NCBI GenBank assembly: GCA_003554505.1
Contig: PWGS01000098.1
Span: 1-7,360 of the forward strand
Direction: 5' to 3'
DNA length: 7,360 bases
Origin: Desulfonatronospira sp.
Lineage (GTDB): Bacteria > Desulfobacterota > Desulfovibrionia > Desulfovibrionales > Desulfonatronovibrionaceae
Part shown: positions 1 through 5,120 of the stretch, one piece after another
How positions within the stretch are numbered: position 1 is the first letter of the stretch
Layout: each line of letters starts with the position of its first letter
The notes under the pieces: generated by a model
Seen by the model: the letters and a program-made list of their open reading frames with translations, nothing else
Databases searched by the model: none
Told to the model about the DNA's origin: nothing
Made by a program: the position numbers and the translations under genes

Positions 1-155
1 CGGTATCGGCTTCCGGCTCGGAGAGCCTACAGCTCGGAGAGGGTCGATAGAAAACCGAAAGCCAAAGTTGCGTGGGGCCTTCCCCAACAGCTTCGATACC
101 GATCCCGATTCCGATACCGACACCGACAAAACCAGTTATCATGGTGAACAGTTAC
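1..155. repeat. Structured dispersed repeat, copy 1 (left end cut by window start)
   Basis: This element is repeated at 7088-7236 in the same orientation. Positions 1-40 match 7101-7140 at 38 of 40 bases. The right end is a run of six CGATNC-like hexamers (94-129), followed by GACAAAA and a tail resembling ATCATGGTGAACAGTTAC that also occurs in copy 2. CGGTATCGG at 1-9 is the reverse complement of CCGATACCG at 111-119, so the element can form a long hairpin; more of the left arm probably lies before the window. Smaller stems inside are GGCTC/GAGCC (15-19 with 23-27) and TGGGG/CCCCA (73-77 with 82-86). No coding signal is seen. It could be a MITE-like mobile repeat, a REP/terminator-like element or a structured RNA; the sequence does not decide. 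Confidence 0.75.
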
Positions 156-214
156 GATAAATTAATTCAAAGTTTGCTGCTGGTTCAGGCAGTTTTTCCC
201 GGGAGGGAGAATCT

Positions 215-1213
215 ATGGGCAAAAAGATAATTATTTCAGTTGGTCTGGTGCTGGCATTACTGGGTGCTGCAGGGCTGGTGTGGTATTATCAGTTCCCCGA
301 GCCCCCGGTGGAGCCTGATGATCCTGATGTCACCCTTCACCCGGTGGAAAAACCGGATGAGCCGGTGGAAGTCACCAGCCTGGACCCTCTGCAGGAATAC
401 CTGGAAAGAGACCCTGAGGACCCGGAAGGACTTCCCGATGACGAGGTGATTACAGACAGATTTATCAGGGACCTGGCAAATCTGATATTCAGGAATTATC
501 ATCCGGCAGAGGATCCCGGAAAAGAAGGGAGCTTCACTCTCAGCTTCAAGGAGCTGAACATGCATTATGCAACCGAGCTTACTGGTCTTAGCTATCAGGA
601 GCAGGAAGTGTTGCAGGCCAGGGAGGAGATCCTGGGACACCTGCTTCAGCCGGAAGTCATCGACCTGGTTGTCCGGCGCTATGGTCCGGAACTCTTTGAC
701 AGGCTGGTGCACCTTGCTGAAACTGAGCCCAGAGAGGGGCACACCCCCCAGGGGCTGCAGGAAAGATTGCTTGAGAGCAGAGAAACGGCGGAGATGCTTG
801 ATATTGTGGCCCGGCGCCTGGAGCAGCTTGCCCATGTTTTTTCCAGGACAGCCAGGGAAGAACCGGTGCTTAAACGTATGCGCGAATACCTGGATACCGT
901 GGAGGAGCTTAACTCAGTATATTTTGAATACTGGCAGCTGGACGAATCCCATGATGAGAGAAGAAGCGAGCTGGCTTCCAGAATCAAGCAGCTTATCATG
1001 CAAAGGGAGAACATCAGGGGCAAGATAGTGAATCGGGTCTCAACGCCGGAAATAGCTGAAGCCGGCCATGATGTGCTCTACGAAGTCCAGTGGATCTTTA
1101 GAAGGGTGGAAAAGGGAGGCTTTTCCAGGGATTCCATCCAGGCCATGGCCCAGGCCGGGGAAGACCTTGCCCGCATGGCCAGGGACAAAGCGGATGAGCT
1201 GGTGGAGGAGTGA
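215..1213 (+). CDS. Membrane-anchored helical protein of unknown function
   Basis: I do not recognise the family of this 332-residue protein. Two lysines at residues 3-4 precede a hydrophobic segment at about 5-25, which looks like an uncleaved N-terminal anchor. No lipobox is visible. Next comes an acidic, proline-rich linker at about 27-75 with many P, E and D residues. The rest (about 80-332) is rich in E, R, L and A and predicted to be mostly helical, possibly with coiled-coil stretches. No catalytic motif or cysteine cluster is visible. The likely topology is a short cytoplasmic N-terminus, one membrane pass and a large periplasmic domain. The ATG at 215 follows a strong GGGAGG ribosome binding site at 201-206. 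The gene ends 3 bp before the oppositely oriented cysteine-cluster gene. It could be an envelope or scaffold protein, but this is only a guess. Confidence 0.85.
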   Translation: MGKKIIISVGLVLALLGAAGLVWYYQFPEPPVEPDDPDVTLHPVEKPDEPVEVTSLDPLQEYLERDPEDPEGLPDDEVITDRFIRDLANLIFRNYHPAEDPGKEGSFTLSFKELNMHYATELTGLSYQEQEVLQAREEILGHLLQPEVIDLVVRRYGPELFDRLVHLAETEPREGHTPQGLQERLLESRETAEMLDIVARRLEQLAHVFSRTAREEPVLKRMREYLDTVEELNSVYFEYWQLDESHDERRSELASRIKQLIMQRENIRGKIVNRVSTPEIAEAGHDVLYEVQWIFRRVEKGGFSRDSIQAMAQAGEDLARMARDKADELVEE

Positions 1214-1216
1214 GTG

Positions 1217-1894
1217 TCAGGCGTTGCCGTCTGGATTTAATTTCATGAAATCCATGAGAGGGCGGATCAGGTCCTTCAAGGGACGGCCGAAGTAGAAGAG
1301 TATGTCCTCTTCATGAGCCCCGGTTTTTTCCTGAAAGTTTTGCCGAAAGGAATCGTCGAAAGCCAGGAGCCGGTTTATATCCTCACGGGCTGTTCCCGGA
1401 GCGTTTGTTTCCTGCTGCAGCATGCTATAAAGTTCTGTAACCGGGCATTTCTCTTCGTGTATGGAGATGAGTTCATCCATGGCCGAGCCCCGGGGAAAAA
1501 TGTCCGCTCTGGTGAGGCGGTTTTTCTGGTAGCAGTTAATCAGGGGTTCTGGATTCCAGCATTCCAGGATACTGCACTCCATGGGCCTGTAACCATATAT
1601 ATTGCAATGATTGGACTGCTGATCCAGGAAGACACATCCCACATGACCGGCAGTTGCTGACTTTATTTTGATCATTTCCCCGGCCAGGAGAACAGGACTG
1701 CCCATTACATTGTCCATGGCCGGCTCTCCCCTGCGAAACAGAAGCAGGTTTTTGCGCTCCAGCCTTTTTCCGGTGATAAGGGCCAGGTCTGCCTGGTGCA
1801 GAGCCGGGCTGTTTTTGCGGCAGCAGTCACCGCATTTGATGCATTTGGTCCGGGTATGTTCGCTTTTGTTGCCGTATTCCATGGCTTTGACCAT
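1217..1894 (-). CDS. YkgJ-type cysteine-cluster protein (CxxCxxCC family)
   Basis: The 225-residue product resembles the YkgJ/UPF0153 family, proteins with a conserved cysteine cluster thought to bind zinc or an Fe-S centre; their biochemical role is poorly known. Near the N-terminus is CIKCGDCC (C18, C21, C24, C25). Further cysteines are at C87 (GCVFL), C97 and C107 (CNIYGYRPMEC, the family hallmark), then C112, C121 and C150. There is no signal peptide or membrane segment, so it is probably cytoplasmic. The C-terminal 60 residues are helical and not distinctive. The start is uncertain: the first ATG (1894-1892) lies inside a good -10 box, so the second ATG at residue 5 (1882-1880), giving 221 residues, may be the real start. 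It diverges from the M23 gene across 67 bp and converges on the membrane-anchored gene. Confidence 0.88.
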   Translation of the reverse strand: MVKAMEYGNKSEHTRTKCIKCGDCCRKNSPALHQADLALITGKRLERKNLLLFRRGEPAMDNVMGSPVLLAGEMIKIKSATAGHVGCVFLDQQSNHCNIYGYRPMECSILECWNPEPLINCYQKNRLTRADIFPRGSAMDELISIHEEKCPVTELYSMLQQETNAPGTAREDINRLLAFDDSFRQNFQEKTGAHEEDILFYFGRPLKDLIRPLMDFMKLNPDGNA

Positions 1895-1920
1895 TATCCG
1901 TTATGATCACGGATTGTCAA
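1893..1920 (-). promoter_or_regulatory. Predicted sigma70-type promoter for the cysteine-cluster gene
   Basis: On the minus strand a perfect TTGACA -35 (1920-1915) is followed after 16 nt by GATAAT (1898-1893), a 5 of 6 match to the -10 consensus. Transcription would begin near 1886, about four bases before the second in-frame ATG at 1882. The -10 box overlaps the first ATG (1894-1892), so that codon could not be translated from this promoter and the mRNA would be nearly leaderless. No Shine-Dalgarno sequence precedes either ATG, which fits. The match was found by eye and is not tested. Confidence 0.5.
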
Positions 1921-1961
1921 ATTGTATATAACCAACATCAACCATATCTTAGGATGAGCAA

Positions 1962-2801
1962 ATGATCAGGAAAATTCTCTTTTCCCTGCTGCTGATTTTT
2001 TTCTGGGCTATGCCGGTTTATGCCCTGGATGTACTGGCCCCCTCTGAAGTCGGTCGTGGTGAACCATTCTGGGTGGATATGAGGTCTGATGAAAGGCCGC
2101 TGGGCATAAAGGTCGGGTGGATGGACAGGGAGTTTGCAGTCCCTGTGGAACTGCCCGGTGGGCAAAGGGTGCTTCTGGGAGCCGGGCTGGATAAAAAGGG
2201 AGAGCATGAGCTGAGAATGATTTTTTACTGGGATGAAGAAAGTCAGGAAAAGACCTTCAACATAACTGTAAAGGACAAGGATTACCCGGAGCAGCACCTG
2301 AGCCTGCCCGAGGAGATGGTAACCCCTCCGCAGGAAGTCCATGAGCGCATTGCCCGGGACAGAGAGCAGATCCGTTCCGCCCTGGGCACCCTGACCACGG
2401 ACAGGTACTGGGAAGAAGATTTTAGAGAGCCTGTTCCGGGGGACGTAAGTTCTCCCTTCGGTGTACAGAGGTTTTTAAACGGCCAGCCCAGGTCTGCGCA
2501 CCAGGGGGTGGATTTGAGGGGACCTGAAGGAACACCGGTGAAGGCAATAGCCAGGGGGCGCGTAGTTTTGACCGGGGACTTCTATTACGGAGGAAAGACG
2601 GTCATTCTGGATCACGGCCAGGGCATACATTCTCTTTACATGCATCTGAGCAGCATTGATGTCCGGGAGGATGTCTTTGTGTCCCAGGGGGAGACAGTGG
2701 GAGAAGTGGGCATGACCGGCAGGGCCACCGGACCTCATTTACATCTCGGAGTCTATGTTCTGGGGGATGCTGTGGATCCCATGTATCTTCTGGACAGATA
2801 G
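1962..2801 (+). CDS. Secreted M23-family peptidoglycan metallopeptidase
   Basis: The 279-residue product is a zinc-dependent endopeptidase that should cut peptide crosslinks in peptidoglycan. A signal peptide covers about residues 1-21, with a hydrophobic core and a VYA-LD cleavage site. Residues 22-105 look beta-rich and Ig-like. Residues 106-150 form a charged helical linker. The LytM/M23 domain starts near 155 (SPFGVQR). The metal and catalytic residues are all present: H180 and D184 in HxxxD, H228 in YMHL, and H259-L-H261 in PHLHLG, so the enzyme should be active rather than a degenerate activator. The ATG follows AGGA at 1951-1954 with seven bases between. The cell wall role is from family knowledge; the exact bond cleaved cannot be read from the sequence. 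It stands alone, divergent from the cysteine-cluster gene and convergent with the CULT gene. Confidence 0.93.
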   Translation: MIRKILFSLLLIFFWAMPVYALDVLAPSEVGRGEPFWVDMRSDERPLGIKVGWMDREFAVPVELPGGQRVLLGAGLDKKGEHELRMIFYWDEESQEKTFNITVKDKDYPEQHLSLPEEMVTPPQEVHERIARDREQIRSALGTLTTDRYWEEDFREPVPGDVSSPFGVQRFLNGQPRSAHQGVDLRGPEGTPVKAIARGRVVLTGDFYYGGKTVILDHGQGIHSLYMHLSSIDVREDVFVSQGETVGEVGMTGRATGPHLHLGVYVLGDAVDPMYLLDR

Positions 2802-2811
2802 TTTGTTATCA

Positions 2812-2839
2812 GCCGATACCGGGAAAAAATGTCATCATG
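2812..2839. repeat. Possible decayed 3' fragment of the dispersed repeat
   Basis: GCCGATACCG at 2812-2821 is identical to the right-arm sequence of copy 2 at 7186-7195. The bases after it (GGGAAAAAATGTCATCATG) resemble the copy 2 tail, which reads CCGACAAAAGCATTGTCATGATG, if a two-base gap is allowed. The left half is missing. The match is short and could be chance, but it sits in the same gap as another fragment at 2885-2941. Confidence 0.35.
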
Positions 2840-2853
2840 GGGGGTATCCCCCC
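2839..2853. other. Perfect G6-TAT-C6 hairpin after the M23 gene
   Basis: Six G residues (2839-2844), TAT, then six C residues (2848-2853) form a very stable 6-bp stem with a 3-nt loop. It lies 37 bp after the M23 stop codon. It could stop or protect the M23 transcript, but no T-run follows on either strand, so it is not a classical intrinsic terminator. Confidence 0.35.
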
Positions 2854-2884
2854 TTGCTCCTTAATCCTTTAATCCATAATCCTT

Positions 2885-2941
2885 CTTCGATACCGCTCCC
2901 GGTAACGAGGCCGACACAGATAACAGCCCTGCCATGTTGAA
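2885..2941. repeat. Degenerate right half of the dispersed repeat (copy 3)
   Basis: Positions 2885-2927 align without gaps to 91-133 of copy 1. They share CTTCGATACCG, then TCCCG, CGA, CCGACAC and scattered further bases, with the same six-hexamer register (CGATAC, CGCTCC, CGGTAA, CGAGGC, CGACAC, AGATAA). The tail CATGTTGAA parallels CATGGTGAA of copy 1. The left arm and central stems are absent. Three TAATCC units precede it (about 2861-2882). It lies between the convergent 3' ends of the M23 and CULT genes. Confidence 0.5.
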
Positions 2942-2951
2942 AAATCAAGAC

Positions 2952-3359
2952 CTATTTTTCGTGGGAGGAATCAAGTATCAGACGGTCCATGATGAGGCCG
3001 TAAAATTCGCCTGAGGACCCGGATGCGTAACGCCAGCCCAGGTGCGTGAGGCAGGACAGGCACACCGCGACCTGCCAGGTAAACCCCGGAAACCAGGAGA
3101 ACTCAGCCGTGCTCGGTCCGGTTCCCAGGCAGTTTACTGCCCAGGAAAAGCAGCCCACTTCAAACACAAGCCCGTGCGGGTTTACAAAAACGTGCCTCTG
3201 GCTGCCGTTGACACTGATGCCCGCGTCCTGGCTGGTTATTCTGCTCAGGCAGCCGCAGCACAGCAGGTCGGATCTTCCCTTGAAACCCCGGGGGCCTTCC
3301 AAGGAGGGCGTGCCCGGGCTGAAGTCCTTTCCCGGTTTTTCCTTCAATACATGATACAT
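2952..3359 (-). CDS. Single-domain CULT protein (cereblon-like cyclic-imide binder)
   Basis: The 135-residue product matches the CULT fold, the thalidomide-binding domain of eukaryotic cereblon, also known as small stand-alone bacterial proteins such as MsCI4 of Magnetospirillum. Zinc ligands are C34/C37 (CCGC) and C100/C103 (CLSC). The aromatic cage is W89 (SWFPGF), W95 and W109 (HLGW). The W-W spacings of 6 and 14 residues equal those of human W380, W386 and W400, as I recall that sequence. NPHG at 60-63 and FYGLI at 119-123 are also domain signatures. Phe87 stands where human cereblon has His378. There is no signal peptide, Lon-like domain or DDB1-binding region, so it is a small cytoplasmic protein. 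The ATG at 3359 was chosen because GGAG precedes it by eight bases and a promoter lies just upstream; a longer reading from 3524 would include that promoter. The bacterial function is unknown; ligand binding is inferred. Confidence 0.9.
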   Translation of the reverse strand: MYHVLKEKPGKDFSPGTPSLEGPRGFKGRSDLLCCGCLSRITSQDAGISVNGSQRHVFVNPHGLVFEVGCFSWAVNCLGTGPSTAEFSWFPGFTWQVAVCLSCLTHLGWRYASGSSGEFYGLIMDRLILDSSHEK

Positions 3360-3384
3360 GTCCAGTTCTCCATGATTAAACTTT

Positions 3385-3413
3385 CTTTTAAATGCTTGAG
3401 CCCTGCATGTCAA
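3385..3413 (-). promoter_or_regulatory. Predicted sigma70-type promoter of the CULT gene
   Basis: On the minus strand a perfect TTGACA (3413-3408), a 17-nt spacer and TAAAAG (3390-3385, 4 of 6 to consensus) lie just upstream of the CULT start. Transcription would begin near 3378, leaving a leader of about 19 nt that contains the GGAG ribosome binding site. This supports the 3359 start and independent expression of the gene. Confidence 0.55.
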
Positions 3414-3462
3414 TTTGACCATCTCTTGACAGGCAGCATTGAATGGGTTCAAAAGGAAATTT

Positions 3463-3506
3463 CCGGATGCGCCTGGGGGGGATGAGTGGTTTGCAGGCGC
3501 ATCCGG
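3463..3506. repeat. 13-bp perfect inverted repeat
   Basis: CCGGATGCGCCTG at 3463-3475 is exactly repeated in reverse complement at 3494-3506, with an 18-nt loop that starts with a G-run. It lies upstream of both divergent promoters. No T-run follows on either strand, so a simple terminator is unlikely. A protein-binding operator, a remnant of a palindromic mobile repeat or a transcription barrier are possible. Confidence 0.7.
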
Positions 3507-3521
3507 CAGCGCCCCGGAAAA

Positions 3522-3540
3522 CAAACAGCTGTGCTGTTTG
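3522..3540 (-). terminator. Possible weak intrinsic terminator or attenuator hairpin
   Basis: CAAACAGC (3522-3529) and GCTGTTTG (3533-3540) form a perfect 8-bp stem with a 3-nt loop. On the minus strand the stem is followed directly by TTTT (3521-3518), so it would act on transcripts heading from the panB side toward the CULT gene. Only half of the pairs are G-C and the T-run is short. Confidence 0.35.
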
Positions 3541-3640
3541 ATTTACTGGGTTGAGCCTGTGTCTGGTTTTTGCGGACAACTCTTTCTGGTGGTGTACAAA
3601 GCTCGGAATGCAGGCTGCTTGGCAATAAACTCTGAGCCGG

Positions 3641-3667
3641 TTGTACATCCGGGGACAACTTTATAAA
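3641..3667 (+). promoter_or_regulatory. Candidate panB promoter
   Basis: TATAAA at 3662-3667 is a 5 of 6 match to a -10 box. The best -35 partner, TTGTAC at 3641-3646, is weak and only 15 nt away. Transcription would start near 3674, 18 bases before the chosen panB ATG. Confidence 0.35.
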
Positions 3668-3691
3668 CCTTCTAAACAAATGGATGAAGCT

Positions 3692-4492
3692 ATGCCAAGG
3701 ATGACGGTGCCGGAAGTGTTAAAGGCCAAGGGACAGAGAAAACTGACCATGCTTACCTCATATGAAAGTGCCTTGGCCAGGTTTGTGGATCAGGGAGGGA
3801 TCGACATGATTCTGGTGGGGGACTCCCTGGCCATGGTGGTGCTGGGGCATGAGGATACCCTTTCCGTGACCATGGATGAGATGGTTCACCACACCAAGGC
3901 TGTGACCAGAGTTGCCGGTCACTCCCTGGTGGTTGCGGATATGCCCTTCATGTCCTATCAGGTCAATGTGGAAGATGCGTTGATCAATGCCGGGCGCATG
4001 CTCAAAGAGGGACGGGCCGGAGCGGTGAAGGTTGAAGGCGGAGACAGCATTCTGCCTCAGATTCAGGGCATGGTCAAAGCCGGGATACCGGTCATGGGTC
4101 ATCTGGGACTGACACCTCAGAGTATTGCCCATTTTGGGGGATTTAAGGTCCAGGGACGCGGCGAGGCCGGGGATAAAATTGTGCAGGAGGCGCGTAAGCT
4201 GGAGGAAGCAGGCTGCTTCAGCATAGTACTGGAGGCTGTGCCGCCGGGGCTTGCCTCAAGGATAACTTCAAGCCTGAACATACCCACCATCGGCATAGGC
4301 GCCGGGCCGGAATGCGACGGTCAGGTGCTGGGGATAAACGATCTGCTGGGAATGAGCACCGGAGCGGGACCTCGCTTTGTCAAGAAGTATGCTGATCTGG
4401 CCGGAGTTATTTCCGAGGCGGTTGAGCGTTACCGCAGGGAGGGTCAAAACGGTGAATTTCCGGATGAAAGACATTGCTACAAGGACAGCTGA
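3692..4492 (+). CDS. panB: 3-methyl-2-oxobutanoate hydroxymethyltransferase (ketopantoate synthesis)
   Basis: PanB transfers a hydroxymethyl group from 5,10-methylene-tetrahydrofolate to 2-oxoisovalerate, giving ketopantoate for pantothenate and coenzyme A; it acts in the cytoplasm. The 266-residue protein aligns along its length with E. coli PanB (264 residues). Hallmarks are LVGDSLAM (D44, metal), ADMPFMSY (D83, metal), VKVEGG (K113, E115 metal), GHLGLTPQS (H137 region), GGFKVQGRG, the catalytic glutamate in VLEAVP (E181) and IGIGAG. The ATG at 3692 was preferred because GGATGA lies just before it and the length fits the family. Other in-frame ATGs are at 3680 and 3701; a reading from 3641 adds residues atypical of PanB and would include the putative -10 box. 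No other pantothenate gene is in the window. dtd follows after 64 bp and may share its transcript. Confidence 0.96.
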   Translation: MPRMTVPEVLKAKGQRKLTMLTSYESALARFVDQGGIDMILVGDSLAMVVLGHEDTLSVTMDEMVHHTKAVTRVAGHSLVVADMPFMSYQVNVEDALINAGRMLKEGRAGAVKVEGGDSILPQIQGMVKAGIPVMGHLGLTPQSIAHFGGFKVQGRGEAGDKIVQEARKLEEAGCFSIVLEAVPPGLASRITSSLNIPTIGIGAGPECDGQVLGINDLLGMSTGAGPRFVKKYADLAGVISEAVERYRREGQNGEFPDERHCYKDS

Positions 4493-4496
4493 GGAA

Positions 4497-4545
4497 TTTC
4501 CATCCGGAAACGGTCCTTTGTAAAGAAAGATTTTCCGGATGGAAA
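4497..4545. repeat. 14-bp perfect inverted repeat between panB and dtd
   Basis: TTTCCATCCGGAAA (4497-4510) is the exact reverse complement of TTTCCGGATGGAAA (4532-4545), with a 21-nt loop. It begins 4 bp after the panB stop and ends 11 bp before the dtd ATG. In RNA the right arm would hold the GGATGGAAA just before the weak dtd ribosome binding region, so it could tune dtd translation, stabilise the panB mRNA end or mark a processing site. No T-run follows. Confidence 0.7.
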
Positions 4546-4556
4546 AGAGATAAGCC

Positions 4557-5027
4557 ATGAGAATTCTCCTGCAGAGGACAAGGTGGGCCAGGGTCGAGGC
4601 GCTGGTGGACGGAGAGGCCAGGGTGGTGCAGGTTGGCAGGGGCCTCACCGGGCTGGCGGGATTTTTCCGTGAGGATTCAAAGCTTCCTGGGAGCAGGGTC
4701 TGGGAGACCATGGCCGGAAAGCTTCTCAACCTGAGGATATTTCCGGATGAAAATCAGCGCATGAATCTGAGTCTGGCGGATATCCGGGGGGATTTGCTGC
4801 TGGTGCCTCAGTTCACCCTGTATGCTGACTGCCGTAAGGGGCGAAGACCCGGATTTGCGGATTCCCTGCCGGGAGAGGCTGCTTCAGAACTTTTCAGGTC
4901 TTTTGTGGAACTGATGGAGCATTCCTGGGACAAGGTGTATACAGGTTTTTTCGGTGCGGACATGGACGTAGAGCTGTGCAACTGGGGGCCGGTGACCATA
5001 ATGCTGGACAGCCGGGATCTTGAATAA
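4557..5027 (+). CDS. dtd: D-aminoacyl-tRNA deacylase (DTD), with PQ in place of the usual SQ motif
   Basis: DTD removes D-amino acids (and glycine mischarged on tRNA-Ala) from tRNAs, protecting translation. The 156-residue protein aligns along its length with the bacterial family (E. coli 145 residues). Seen are the MRILLQRTRWARV start, LRIFPDENQRMNLSL at about 59-73, the first active-site motif as VPQFTLYAD (83-91), FGADM (132-136) and the second motif NWGPVT (142-147), whose Gly-Pro pair enters the neighbouring subunit's pocket to reject L-amino acids. The first motif is usually SQFTL; here the serine is proline (P84). Proline at this place is known from the related animal ATD enzymes, so specificity could differ, although the rest is DTD-like. 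The ATG has only a weak AAGAGA ribosome binding site, close to the 14-bp inverted repeat. It probably shares a transcript with panB. Confidence 0.95.
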   Translation: MRILLQRTRWARVEALVDGEARVVQVGRGLTGLAGFFREDSKLPGSRVWETMAGKLLNLRIFPDENQRMNLSLADIRGDLLLVPQFTLYADCRKGRRPGFADSLPGEAASELFRSFVELMEHSWDKVYTGFFGADMDVELCNWGPVTIMLDSRDLE

Positions 5028-5033
5028 ACCTGA

Positions 5034-5075
5034 CAGTTAGGCCCACCTGGACAGGGACAGGCTTGTCCGTAACTG
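5034..5075. other. Weak interrupted stem-loop between dtd and the phosphatase gene
   Basis: CAGTTA (5034-5039) can pair with TAACTG (5070-5075), and GGACA (5055-5059) with TGTCC (5064-5068). The stems are separated by unpaired bases and no T-run follows, so it is only a possible end structure of the dtd transcript. The 93-bp gap shows no convincing promoter. Confidence 0.2.
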
Positions 5076-5120
5076 CTATGGGGCGGATCTATTACCAATA
5101 AACCAATTTCTTCGGATTGA

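Larger units (their letters stand above)
3360..3691. other. 332-bp divergent intergenic region between CULT gene and panB
   Basis: No convincing gene is seen here; short open frames on both strands have no family signature and no good start site. The stretch holds the CULT promoter (3385-3413), a 13-bp inverted repeat (3463-3506), an 8-bp hairpin (3522-3540) and a -10-like box for panB (3662-3667). GGACAACT occurs twice (about 3574-3581 and 3653-3660), and TGTACA occurs twice near the panB side; these are possible but unproven operator pieces. Confidence 0.6.

Noticed and set aside
94..130. CRISPR-like array suggested by short periodic units
   Set aside because: The units are 6 bp with no spacers between them; there are no cas genes in the window.
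257..835. 192-residue minus-strand open frame
   Set aside because: It is antisense to the membrane-anchored gene, has no domain signature and no upstream ribosome binding site. It mirrors the codon bias of the real gene.
2839..2853. G6-TAT-C6 hairpin as an intrinsic terminator
   Set aside because: No T-run follows on either strand, so it is listed only as a stable hairpin.
3042..3485. 147-residue plus-strand open frame
   Set aside because: It is antisense to the CULT gene, whose motifs are unmistakable, and crosses the CULT promoter and a hairpin arm.
3461..4750. Recurring TTTCCGGAT motif (about 3462, 4457, 4533, 4740; reverse complement ATCCGGAAA near 4502 and 7024)
   Set aside because: Two occurrences encode the conserved FPDE of PanB and DTD, and two are arms of one inverted repeat. 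That leaves too few independent sites for a regulatory motif.
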